From Microbacterium sulfonylureivorans (GTDB taxonomy: Bacteria; Actinomycetota; Actinomycetes; Actinomycetales; Microbacteriaceae), in assembly GCF_003999995.1 (NCBI RefSeq), contig NZ_RJAD01000002.1:434001-498000 (forward strand): a stretch of DNA of 64,000 nt, read 5' to 3'. The translations under genes were made by a program, and so were the position numbers. The notes below the pieces were generated by a model. The model had not been told where the DNA came from, made no database searches, and saw only the letters and a program-made list of their open reading frames with translations. Positions 56,822 through 64,000 of this stretch are shown piece by piece. Each line of letters begins with the position of its first letter. Within the stretch, counting starts at the first letter, position 1.

Positions 56822-57408
56822 GCGAGGCGACGCCGGTGGGTGACGCCTCTCACTCCGATGCATCACCTGCCGACGTCGCGGGACTGGTGGATGCCGCGAC
56901 CCTGCCGGGGATTCCCGATGAGTTCCAGCGGCTGTGGACGCCGCATCGCATGGCGTACATCCAGGCCGGACCCGATCCGCTGCGCGCGGCGTGCCCGTTC
57001 TGCGAGGCGCCCCACAAGTCGGACGAGGACGGACTGATCGTCGCGCGAGGCCGCACCGCCTACGCGCTGCTGAACCTGTTCCCGTACAACTCGGGTCACC
57101 TGCTCATCTGCCCGTATCGCCACATCGCGACGTACGACCAGGCGACGGACGAGGAGGTGGCGGAGATCGGCTCCCTCACCCAGCAGGCGATGCGCGTGCT
57201 GCGGTCCGTCTCGCGCTGCGACGGCTTCAACATCGGCATGAATCAGGGTGCGGTGGCAGGTGCCGGCGTCGACGAGCACCTCCACCAGCACGTCGTGCCG
57301 CGGTGGTCTTCGGACGCCAACTTCTTCCCGATCATCGCGAAGACGAAGGCGCTGCCGCAGCTGCTCGGCGATGTGCGTCGCGCAGTCGCGGCGGTCTGGA
57401 CGGCCTGA
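56818..57408 (+). CDS. HIT family hydrolase
   Basis: The 196-residue product has the HIT triad [10 protein letters not shown], a [14 protein letters not shown] lead-in, and a Cys pair in [12 protein letters not shown]. It is typical of actinobacterial HIT proteins encoded just after thrS. HIT enzymes cleave AMP-containing or dinucleoside compounds; the substrate is unknown. The GTG start is coupled to the thrS stop. Confidence 0.88.
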   Translation: MSEATPVGDASHSDASPADVAGLVDAATLPGIPDEFQRLWTPHRMAYIQAGPDPLRAACPFCEAPHKSDEDGLIVARGRTAYALLNLFPYNSGHLLICPYRHIATYDQATDEEVAEIGSLTQQAMRVLRSVSRCDGFNIGMNQGAVAGAGVDEHLHQHVVPRWSSDANFFPIIAKTKALPQLLGDVRRAVAAVWTA

Positions 57409-57437
57409 TCGCCGGCACCGGATGCCTCGGCCGTTGG

Positions 57438-57478
57438 CCCACGCGCCCTGAGGCTCCGCGCAGCGCGGAGGGCGTGGG
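57438..57478. terminator. terminator between HIT and pdxY
   Basis: An inner 8-bp stem (ctccgcgc/gcgcggag) with a one-base loop is extended by an outer pairing (cccacgc/gcgtggg) across a small bulge, in a convergent gap. Confidence 0.6.
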
Positions 57479-57493
57479 GAGCATCCGCTCGCC

Positions 57494-58345
57494 TCAGGCG
57501 ACCTGGCGCGCCTCGAACTGCATGCGCGGCCGCGCGTAGGACTCCTGCGACTCGACGAGCTGCAGCTCGCGCTCGCCCGACTCGTGGGTGCGCTCGAGCA
57601 GGTCGTAGACGCTCGAGGTGGTTCGCGCGAGCGCGTCTGCGAGGTCGCCCGTGCGGCGATAGTGCGCGGTGAAGAGCGCCGCCGTCACGTCGCCCGATCC
57701 GTTGGCCTTCATCGGGATGCGCGGCGTCTGGACGATCCACGCGCCGGTGTCGTCGACGGCGAGCATCTCGATCGTGCCGTCCTCGGCGTCGGGACGCTCG
57801 ACGCTCGTGACGAGCACCGTTCGCGGTCCGGTCGCCCGGACCAGATCGACCGAGGCGAGCGTGGACGCGAGGGTGCCGGGCTCGGTGCCGGTCAGGAACC
57901 CGAGCTCGAACTGATTGGGCGTGATGATGTCGGCCGCGGGAACGACGCGCTCGCGGAGCAGGATCGGAATCGCGGGCGCGACGAAGCAGCCGGATTTCGC
58001 GTTTCCCATCACCGGGTCGCACGAATACACCGCCCCCGGGTTGACGGCCTTGATCCGCTCGACCGTCTCGAGGATCACGTCGCCGATGCCCTCGCCGCCC
58101 TGGTACCCCGAGAGCACGACGTCGATCTGCGGGAACACTCCGCGCTCTTCTATCCCGAGGATGACCTCGCGGACGTCGTCCGGGCTGATGAGCGGCCCGC
58201 GCCAGGCTCCGTACCCGGTGTGATTCGAGAAGTTGACCGTGTAGACCGGGAGCACCTCGACGCCGATGCGCTGAAGCGGGAAAACGGCCGCCGAGTTGCC
58301 CACGTGCCCATAGGCGACGGCGGACTGGATCGAGAGGATCTTCAC
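57494..58345 (-). CDS. pdxY: pyridoxal kinase
   Basis: This ribokinase-fold kinase (283 residues) phosphorylates pyridoxal in the B6 salvage pathway. It has [49 protein letters not shown] and the ATP/anion hole motif [15 protein letters not shown]. The GTG start is eight bases after the MocR-type regulator stop, so they form one unit. Confidence 0.92.
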   Translation of the reverse strand: MKILSIQSAVAYGHVGNSAAVFPLQRIGVEVLPVYTVNFSNHTGYGAWRGPLISPDDVREVILGIEERGVFPQIDVVLSGYQGGEGIGDVILETVERIKAVNPGAVYSCDPVMGNAKSGCFVAPAIPILLRERVVPAADIITPNQFELGFLTGTEPGTLASTLASVDLVRATGPRTVLVTSVERPDAEDGTIEMLAVDDTGAWIVQTPRIPMKANGSGDVTAALFTAHYRRTGDLADALARTTSSVYDLLERTHESGERELQLVESQESYARPRMQFEARQVA

Positions 58346-58352
58346 CGCTCGA

Positions 58353-59696
58353 TCATGCCACTTCCGCCGGTGCCGACCGGCCGTGCAGGGCTTCGACCGC
58401 ACCCGCGATGTCCGACGCCAGCTGCGCGGAGTCGGCGTCGTCGAGGTCGTGCACGGTCAGGCGCAGACGATGCGACGGACGTGGGCCGCTCAGGACGAAG
58501 TCGTCGCCGCTGCGGGCCAGCCACCCCCGCCGCATGAGTCGCTCCGTGACGGCTCGGGCCGGTACGGGCAGGTGCACCCAGAGGTTCAGTCCGTCGCCGG
58601 CGACCGTCGGGATGCCATGGCCGGTGAGCCGCTGCGCGAACGCCGCGTTGCGTGCGGCATAGTGCACGCCCGCGCGCTGGACGGCCGCCGTCACGGCGGA
58701 GTCGGACATCAGCGTGTGGGTCAGCCGCTGCAGCAGGTGGCTGACCCAGGTCGTCCCGGGGGTGAGCCGCATGGCGAGCCGCTCCGCCGTCTCGGCGTCG
58801 GACGCGGTGACGGCGAGGCACATGTCGGGTCCGAGGAACTTCGAGACCGACCTGATCAACGCCCAGCGTCGATGCTCGGCTCCGATCAGCGAGTGGAACG
58901 GCTGCTGCGACAGCAGCGAGAAGTGGTCGTCCTCGATGACGAGGACGTAGGGGTGCTCCCGGAGGAGCGCTCGCAGGTCTGCCGCCCGCCGCTCGGACAG
59001 GCTGGCTCCGGTGGGGTTCTGCGCGCGAGGGGTGCAGACGACCGCGCGGACGCCCTGCTCGAGTGCGGCCCGCAGGCCCTCGACGGTCATCCCCTCGTCG
59101 TCGACGGGAACGGGAACAGGGCGGTAGCCGCCGATGCGCACCGTGTGGATGCTCGTCAGGAAGCACGGATCCTCGAGGGCGACGGCGTCGTCGCGGGTGA
59201 GCACGCCGGTGAGCAGTCGCTCGACCGCGTCGGCGGCCCCGCTGGTGATCGTGAGGCGCAGCGCGGCACCGGGAGCGAGATCCTCCTTCATCCACTCCTT
59301 CGCCCACCGTTCCAGGTCGGGATCGATCACGGGCTCGCCGTAGAGCACCGGGCGCCCCGCCATGCTCGTGAGCGCGCGCGACAGGTCGGGGATGAGCTCC
59401 GGGTCGGGATTGCCGGTGCCGACGTCACGCAGCACGCTGTCTGCGGCGAAGCCCTCCTGCGCGACGGGGGAGCGATCCGCGACATGGGTGCCGCCACGAC
59501 CGCGGGTCACGACCACGCCGGCCTGCGTGAGCTGTCGGTAGGCGGCGACCGCGGTGTTCCGATTCACTCCGAGCGACTCGGCGAGGACGCGCACCGGGGG
59601 CAGGGCGTCTCCCGGACGAAGCGTCCCGCGCTCGAGCAGCGCCCGCAGACTGTCGGCGATCTCCGACGCGGAGCTGCCGCTGATCTCGAGGTCCAT
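58353..59696 (-). CDS. pdxR: MocR/PdxR-type regulator (GntR HTH plus aminotransferase domain)
   Basis: The 447-residue product has an N-terminal winged helix ([25 protein letters not shown]) and a PLP-binding fold-type I domain with the lysine in [12 protein letters not shown]. It is probably the PdxR activator of PLP synthesis, because it is divergent from pdxS and next to pdxY. PLP would act as the sensed ligand. Confidence 0.9.
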   Translation of the reverse strand: MDLEISGSSASEIADSLRALLERGTLRPGDALPPVRVLAESLGVNRNTAVAAYRQLTQAGVVVTRGRGGTHVADRSPVAQEGFAADSVLRDVGTGNPDPELIPDLSRALTSMAGRPVLYGEPVIDPDLERWAKEWMKEDLAPGAALRLTITSGAADAVERLLTGVLTRDDAVALEDPCFLTSIHTVRIGGYRPVPVPVDDEGMTVEGLRAALEQGVRAVVCTPRAQNPTGASLSERRAADLRALLREHPYVLVIEDDHFSLLSQQPFHSLIGAEHRRWALIRSVSKFLGPDMCLAVTASDAETAERLAMRLTPGTTWVSHLLQRLTHTLMSDSAVTAAVQRAGVHYAARNAAFAQRLTGHGIPTVAGDGLNLWVHLPVPARAVTERLMRRGWLARSGDDFVLSGPRPSHRLRLTVHDLDDADSAQLASDIAGAVEALHGRSAPAEVA

Positions 59697-59745
59697 GTCA
59701 CCGTCCTTCGCTGTCCCGAGTGTAGGGCGCGGTACATGCTATCTT

Positions 59746-59776
59746 TTGGCCTAGGTCAATACCCGACCTGTATTCT
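59746..59776. promoter_or_regulatory. divergent pdxR/pdxS promoter region
   Basis: On the plus strand TTGGCC is followed 17-19 bases later by TGTATTCT. On the minus strand a TTGACC element overlaps. The 120-bp gap is AT-richer than its surroundings and is the natural PdxR binding region. The boxes are weak by eye. Confidence 0.45.
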
Positions 59777-59816
59777 TCGTCGCGCTCCGCTGCGCGACCC
59801 GTCGAAGGGAACCCTC

Positions 59817-60707
59817 GTGAGCACAGTCGACACCGGCACCGGCCGGGTCAAGCGCGGCCTCGCCGAGATGCTCAAGGGCGGCGTCATCATGGACGTCGTC
59901 ACGGTAGAGCAGGCGAAGATCGCGGAGGATGCCGGCGCCGTCGCCGTCATGGCGCTCGAGCGCGTCCCCGCCGACATTCGCGCCCAAGGCGGCGTGTCGC
60001 GGATGAGCGACCCCGACATGATCGACGGCATCATCGAGGCCGTCTCGATCCCGGTGATGGCGAAGGCCCGCATCGGTCACTTCGTCGAGGCCCAGGTGCT
60101 GCAGGAGCTCGGCGTCGACTACATCGACGAGTCCGAGGTGCTCTCGCCGGCGGACTACGTCAACCACATCGACAAGTGGGGCTTCACGGTTCCCTTCGTC
60201 TGCGGTGCGACCAACCTCGGCGAGGCCCTCCGCCGCATCAACGAGGGCGCGGCGATGATCCGGTCCAAGGGCGAGGCAGGCACCGGCGACGTCTCCGAGG
60301 CGACCAAGCACATCCGCAAGATCACCAGCGAGATCAACGTCCTCACGTCGATGACGAAGGACGAGCTCTACGTGGCCGCCAAGGAGCTCCAGGCGCCGTA
60401 CGACCTCGTGGCCGAGATCGCCGAGACGGGCCAGCTCCCGGTCGTGCTCTTCGTGGCCGGCGGGGTCGCGACGCCCGCCGACGCCGCGATGATGATGCAG
60501 ATGGGCGCCGACGGCGTCTTCGTCGGCTCGGGCATCTTCAAGTCGGGCAACCCCGCGCAGCGCGCGGCGGCGATCGTCAAGGCGACGACGTTCTACGACG
60601 ACGCCAAGGTCATCGCCGACGTGTCGCGCGGCCTCGGCGAGGCCATGGTCGGCATCAACGTCTCCGACCTCCCCGCGCCGCATCGCCTGTCCGAGCGCGG
60701 CTGGTGA
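59817..60707 (+). CDS. pdxS: pyridoxal 5'-phosphate synthase subunit PdxS
   Basis: This lyase subunit (296 residues) makes PLP from ribose 5-phosphate, glyceraldehyde 3-phosphate and ammonia supplied by PdxT. It has [35 protein letters not shown], the Lys-containing [12 protein letters not shown], and [12 protein letters not shown] with the second lysine. The GTG start has GAAGGGA seven bases upstream. It is followed by pdxT after 13 bp. Confidence 0.95.
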   Translation: MSTVDTGTGRVKRGLAEMLKGGVIMDVVTVEQAKIAEDAGAVAVMALERVPADIRAQGGVSRMSDPDMIDGIIEAVSIPVMAKARIGHFVEAQVLQELGVDYIDESEVLSPADYVNHIDKWGFTVPFVCGATNLGEALRRINEGAAMIRSKGEAGTGDVSEATKHIRKITSEINVLTSMTKDELYVAAKELQAPYDLVAEIAETGQLPVVLFVAGGVATPADAAMMMQMGADGVFVGSGIFKSGNPAQRAAAIVKATTFYDDAKVIADVSRGLGEAMVGINVSDLPAPHRLSERGW

Positions 60708-60720
60708 CCGGCGCCGCCGC

Positions 60721-61317
60721 ATGACGACATCCCGTCCCCGCGTCGGCGTCCTCGCTCTCCAGGGCGACGTGCGCGAGCACGCGCGCGTCCTGACCGAGCT
60801 GGGCGCCGACGTGGAACTGGTCCGCCGCCCCGCCGAGCTCGCGTCCGTCGACGGTCTCGTCATCCCCGGCGGCGAGTCCAGCGTGATCGACAAGCTCTCG
60901 CGCGCCTTCGGGATGCGCGAGCCCGTCCGCGACGCGATCGCCGCCGGGATGCCGGTCTACGGCACCTGTGCGGGCATGATCCTGCTCGCCGACCGCATCA
61001 TCGATGGGATCGAGGGCCAGCAGACCTTCGGCGGACTCGACGTGACCGTCCGACGCAACGCGTTCGGCAGTCAGGTCGACTCGTTCGAGACCGATCTGGA
61101 CGTGCCGGTCCTCGGTGGCGACAGCGTGCACGCCGTCTTCATCCGTGCGCCGCTCGTCGAGCAGGCGGGCGATGAGGTCGAGCGCCTCGCCCAGCTCGAC
61201 GACGGAAGGATCGTCGCCGTGCGGCAGGGGGCGCTGCTGGCGACCGCATTCCACCCCGAGGTCACGGGCGAGCATCGATTCCACCGCCTGTTCCTCGATA
61301 CCGTGCGTTCGATCTGA
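60721..61317 (+). CDS. pdxT: pyridoxal 5'-phosphate synthase glutaminase PdxT
   Basis: This glutaminase (198 residues) channels ammonia to PdxS. It has [12 protein letters not shown], the triad Cys in [11 protein letters not shown], and His-Glu in [12 protein letters not shown]. It is adjacent to pdxS in the common two-gene operon. Confidence 0.95.
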   Translation: MTTSRPRVGVLALQGDVREHARVLTELGADVELVRRPAELASVDGLVIPGGESSVIDKLSRAFGMREPVRDAIAAGMPVYGTCAGMILLADRIIDGIEGQQTFGGLDVTVRRNAFGSQVDSFETDLDVPVLGGDSVHAVFIRAPLVEQAGDEVERLAQLDDGRIVAVRQGALLATAFHPEVTGEHRFHRLFLDTVRSI

Positions 61318-61351
61318 CGTCCGGTCTCGCGCACCGGTTAGATTCTGTGGC

Positions 61352-61873
61352 ATGACGATCAACGACTGGTGGCGCGAGCATCCCGAGGAGCGCTACTGGA
61401 TGATCGCGCCGTCGAAGGGGATCGTCGCGGACGCGCTCTCCGCCCCGAAGTCGTCGGACGATCGCCGGTTCGAGTGGTCCCACGAGCTCGTCGGCTTCAC
61501 CGAACCGGGTGACACGCTGTTCGTGTGGGATCGCACGCTCTCCGTGCCGGGAATCGCCGCCTGGGGGCGCGTCCTCGGTCCGCTCGGTGAGGAGACGCGC
61601 ACACGGCGCGGCGACGAGCTCCCTCACTGGCGCATGCCCGTCAGCGACACCCTTCGACTCGCGAGCCCGATCACGCTCACGGCCCTCCGTCGCATCGGCG
61701 GCGAGATCGTCGCCGTGCGCAACGAGATCGAGGCCCTCACGGATGGCCCCGTGTACTTCCCGTTCATCGGCTCGCCCGAGACGCTCGCCCCGGCGCCGGC
61801 GTACCTCACGAAGGTCCCGCGCGATCTCGTGGCACTGCTGTCTTCGCGGTTCGGCTTCGAGTTCGCGCTCTGA
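61352..61873 (+). CDS. conserved hypothetical, EVE/PUA-like protein
   Basis: The 173-residue product begins MTINDWWREHPEERYWMIAPSKGIVADAL and has WDRTLSVPGIAAWGRVLGPL and PVYFPFIGSPETL. The pattern of Trp-rich segments around a small beta-barrel recalls EVE/PUA-type RNA or modified-base readers, but I am not certain. TAGATT lies seven bases before the ATG, so the transcript is leaderless. Confidence 0.6.
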   Translation: MTINDWWREHPEERYWMIAPSKGIVADALSAPKSSDDRRFEWSHELVGFTEPGDTLFVWDRTLSVPGIAAWGRVLGPLGEETRTRRGDELPHWRMPVSDTLRLASPITLTALRRIGGEIVAVRNEIEALTDGPVYFPFIGSPETLAPAPAYLTKVPRDLVALLSSRFGFEFAL

Positions 61874-61875
61874 GC

Positions 61876-62409
61876 ATGACCGCCTGGATCGCACTCCTGC
61901 GCGGGGTGAACGTCGGCGGGATCACGATCCGCAATGCCGACCTCGCCGCCGTCTTCGTCGATCTGGGCTTCGCCGAGGTGCGCACCGTGCTGGCCAGCGG
62001 CAATGTGGCGTTCGACACGGATGCCGCGGCATCCGCTCGAGCGCAGCTCAAGACCTCGATCGAGAAGGCGCTGCGGAGCCGATTCGGCTACGACGCGTGG
62101 ATCGTGCTCGTGACGGCGAGCGAGCTCCTAGCCGCGGCCGACGGCTTCCCGTTCGACGAGAGCGACGCGTCGCGCCAGCCGTGGGTCGTCTTCTGCGTCG
62201 ACGACGAGACCCGCGATGAACTCGTGACCGCGGCCAGGACGATGGATGCCTCCGCCGACCCCATCGCGGCGGGGCCGGGCGTCGTCTACTGGAATCCCGT
62301 CAAGGGCACGACCGTCGACACCCCGTTCGGGAAGCTTCTCGGCAGGGCGGCGTACAAGCCGCGCACGACGAACCGCAACCTGCGCACACTGCGGAAGGTG
62401 ATCGGCTGA
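61876..62409 (+). CDS. DUF1697 family protein
   Basis: The 177-residue product has the DUF1697 pattern: WIALLRGVNVGGITIRNADLAAVFVDLGFAEVRTVLASGNVAF, and the C-terminal AYKPRTTNRNLRTLRKV. The function is unknown. It starts two bases after the previous stop. Confidence 0.88.
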   Translation: MTAWIALLRGVNVGGITIRNADLAAVFVDLGFAEVRTVLASGNVAFDTDAAASARAQLKTSIEKALRSRFGYDAWIVLVTASELLAAADGFPFDESDASRQPWVVFCVDDETRDELVTAARTMDASADPIAAGPGVVYWNPVKGTTVDTPFGKLLGRAAYKPRTTNRNLRTLRKVIG

Positions 62410-62535
62410 CCCTCTCGATCTCGACGCCGTGTCACGCGGGCGGGGCAGGTTTAGAATGGTCAGCCGGTGGTCACACCCCGACGCGCTCCACCGCCGTCGG
62501 GCGGGCGACCCGCCGACGAGCTGATCAGGAGAAGT

Positions 62536-63294
62536 ATGTCCGGGCATTCCAAGTGGGCCACCACGAAGCACAAGAAGGCCATCATCGATTCGCGCCGCGC
62601 GAAGTCGTTCGCGAAGCTGATCAAGAACATCGAGGTGGCCGCGAAGATCGGCGGCGCCGACCTCGCCGGCAATCCGACTCTGTACGACGCCGTGCAGAAG
62701 GCGAAGAAGACGTCAGTCCCCAACGACAACATCGACCGCGCGATCAAGCGCGGCGCGGGCATCGGCGGCGAAGCGGTCGAGTACACCTCGATCATGTACG
62801 AGGGCTACGGCCCGAACGGCGTCGCGCTCATGATCGAGTGCCTCACCGACAACAAGAACCGCGCCGCTGCGGAAGTGCGCACCGCACTGAGCCGCAACGG
62901 GGGCAGCCTCGCCGACCCCGGCAGCGTGGCCTACAACTTCACGCGCAAGGGCGTCATCGTCGTCTCGGGCGAGGGCACGACCGAGGACGACGTCATGATG
63001 GCCGTGCTCGAGGCGGGCGCCGAGGAGGTCGAGCCGCACGCCGAGGGCTTCGAGGTCATCACCGAGGCGCACGACCTGGTGACCGTCCGCACCGCGCTCC
63101 AGGACGCCGGAATCGACTACGAGTCGGCCGACGTGGAGTTCGTGCCGAACCTCAAGGTCGAGATCGACGCCGACACCGCTCGCAAGATCTTCCGTCTCAT
63201 CGACGCGCTCGAAGACAGCGACGACGTGCAGAACGTCTTCAGCAACTTCGACCTCAGCGCCGACGTCCAGGCCGAGCTCGAGAGCGACGAGTAG
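62536..63294 (+). CDS. yebC: YebC/PmpR family translational/transcriptional regulator
   Basis: The 252-residue product starts [21 protein letters not shown] and has [28 protein letters not shown], both diagnostic. YebC proteins bind DNA or act in translation of proline-rich stretches, depending on subfamily. AGGAGAAGT gives a good ribosome binding site. The position directly before ruvCAB is the usual actinobacterial order. Confidence 0.93.
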   Translation: MSGHSKWATTKHKKAIIDSRRAKSFAKLIKNIEVAAKIGGADLAGNPTLYDAVQKAKKTSVPNDNIDRAIKRGAGIGGEAVEYTSIMYEGYGPNGVALMIECLTDNKNRAAAEVRTALSRNGGSLADPGSVAYNFTRKGVIVVSGEGTTEDDVMMAVLEAGAEEVEPHAEGFEVITEAHDLVTVRTALQDAGIDYESADVEFVPNLKVEIDADTARKIFRLIDALEDSDDVQNVFSNFDLSADVQAELESDE

Positions 63295-63357
63295 CCCCCG
63301 CCGCCGACACGGGCGCGCCTGGGACGGGCGGATGGTCCGCTCGCCTAGCGTGGGGGT

Positions 63358-63933
63358 GTGGCATCCCGTTCCGCGCGCGGCGCGCTCCGAGTCCTGGGCA
63401 TCGACCCGGGTCTGACGCGATGCGGCGTGGGCGTGGTGGATGTCGCGTCCGACCGGTCTGCGCGGCTCGTGCACGTCGGTGTGGTCCGGTCCGATCCCGG
63501 CGTGCCGATCGAGCAGCGTCTCGCGATCATCGCCGCAGGGCTCCGCGCGGTCATCGACGAGCACGGTCCGCACGTCGTCGCTGTGGAGCGCGTCTTCGCC
63601 CAGCACAACCGTCACACCGTGATGGGCACCGCCCAGGCGAGCGGCATCGCGCTGCTCGTCGCGGGGGAGCGCGGGCTGCCCGCGGCCACGCACACTCCCT
63701 CCGAGGTGAAGGCCGCGATCACCGGGTACGGCGCGGCCGACAAGCGGCAGGTGCAGGCCATGGTCGCGCGCGTGCTGCGGCTCGACGCGCTGCCGCAGCC
63801 CGCGGATGCCGCCGACGCCCTCGCGATCGCACTGTGCCACGCATGGCGCGGGGGAGCGGCGGTCGCCGCATCCGCTCCACCGACTCCTGCGCAGCGGGCC
63901 TGGGCCGACGCCGAGCGACTCGCCCGACGCTGA
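63358..63933 (+). CDS. ruvC: Holliday junction resolvase RuvC
   Basis: This dimeric endonuclease (191 residues) cuts Holliday junctions with RuvAB. It has the catalytic acids in [18 protein letters not shown] and [20 protein letters not shown] box six bases before the GTG suggests leaderless translation. Confidence 0.93.
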   Translation: MASRSARGALRVLGIDPGLTRCGVGVVDVASDRSARLVHVGVVRSDPGVPIEQRLAIIAAGLRAVIDEHGPHVVAVERVFAQHNRHTVMGTAQASGIALLVAGERGLPAATHTPSEVKAAITGYGAADKRQVQAMVARVLRLDALPQPADAADALAIALCHAWRGGAAVAASAPPTPAQRAWADAERLARR

Positions 63934-63942
63934 GCGTGTCGC

Positions 63943-63958
63943 TCGAACAAACGTCCGA
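63943..63958. promoter_or_regulatory. LexA-type SOS box before ruvA
   Basis: TCGAAC-N4-GTCCGA matches the actinobacterial LexA consensus TCGAAC-N4-GTTCGA at all but one base. It lies 22 bases before the ruvA start. Confidence 0.7.
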
Positions 63959-63979
63959 ACGCGCCCGTAGGCTCGAAGC

Positions 63980-64000
63980 ATGATCTCCTCAGTCCGGGGC
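63980..64000 (+). CDS. ruvA: RuvA, start only (cut by the window)
   Basis: The frame ATG-ATC-TCC-TCA-GTC-CGG-GGC encodes MISSVRG, which is the conserved RuvA N-terminus. TAGGCT lies six bases before it. The order ruvC-ruvA and the SOS box support the call. Confidence 0.8.

Noticed and set aside
54281-56866. An 861-codon minus-strand frame opposite thrS
   Set aside because: A shadow of thrS, with no motif of its own.

Overview
The window is high-GC chromosomal DNA from an actinobacterium, most probably a Microbacteriaceae member such as Microbacterium. I infer this from family content (SepH, PAC2, and the actinobacterial DUF3093/DUF3159/DUF3710/DUF4193/DUF3000 families, plus WhiB), the HrdB-type sigma factor with an acidic/Lys-Ala-rich N-terminus, frequent GTG starts, and many genes whose start codon lies 6-9 nt after a TANNNT -10 box (leaderless transcripts). 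The genus is an inference and was not tested by any search.

Layout, left half. 1-5.6 kb: the end of dihydrolipoamide dehydrogenase, leucyl aminopeptidase, a PAC2 protein, the principal sigma factor and a CofE-like ligase coupled to it. 5.6-8.5 kb: an ATP-grasp ligase divergent from two consecutive alanine-racemase-related genes. The first keeps the catalytic Tyr domain but has lost the PLP lysine and most of the barrel; the second keeps the lysine barrel but has lost the Tyr domain. I read them as a possible obligate heterodimer. 8.5-18.5 kb: convergent topoisomerase subunits, a phosphodiesterase-like protein, SepH, dut and small conserved genes. 18.5-34.8 kb: aconitase with a 24-bp palindromic operator, dxs, a fatty-acid oxidation pair, RNase D, a hydrolase, SufE/rhodanese, ZapE, AmtB with a GlnR-like site array, and a PemK-like toxin.

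Middle. 34.9-35.4 kb holds four tRNA genes. An integrated element of about 10.9 kb (35366-46311) sits in the 3' end of tRNA-Val(GAC), flanked by 22-bp direct repeats and with shared inner repeats that look like integrase arm sites. Almost all of its genes lie on the minus strand: tyrosine integrase, HTH regulator, excisionase-like HTH, RecA-like ATPase, WhiB, a tail-fibre-like protein, a P27-like terminase small subunit, a tail chaperone candidate and a tape-measure protein. A Cas2/VapD-like gene and a small gene on the plus strand close it. No capsid, portal or large terminase gene is visible, so it is either a phage satellite or a deleted prophage.

Right half. 46.5-54.6 kb is a cell-envelope island: an LAxTG-anchored surface protein, a type I signal peptidase, an ECF sigma factor fused to its own anti-sigma zinc domain and a membrane/proline-rich tail, and a multi-TM protein fused to a GH5 glycosidase. 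54.7-64 kb returns to core genes: thrS with a leaderless Thr-containing leader ORF, a HIT protein, the vitamin B6 locus (pdxY, MocR-type regulator, pdxS, pdxT), two small conserved genes, yebC, ruvC and the start of ruvA behind a LexA-type box.
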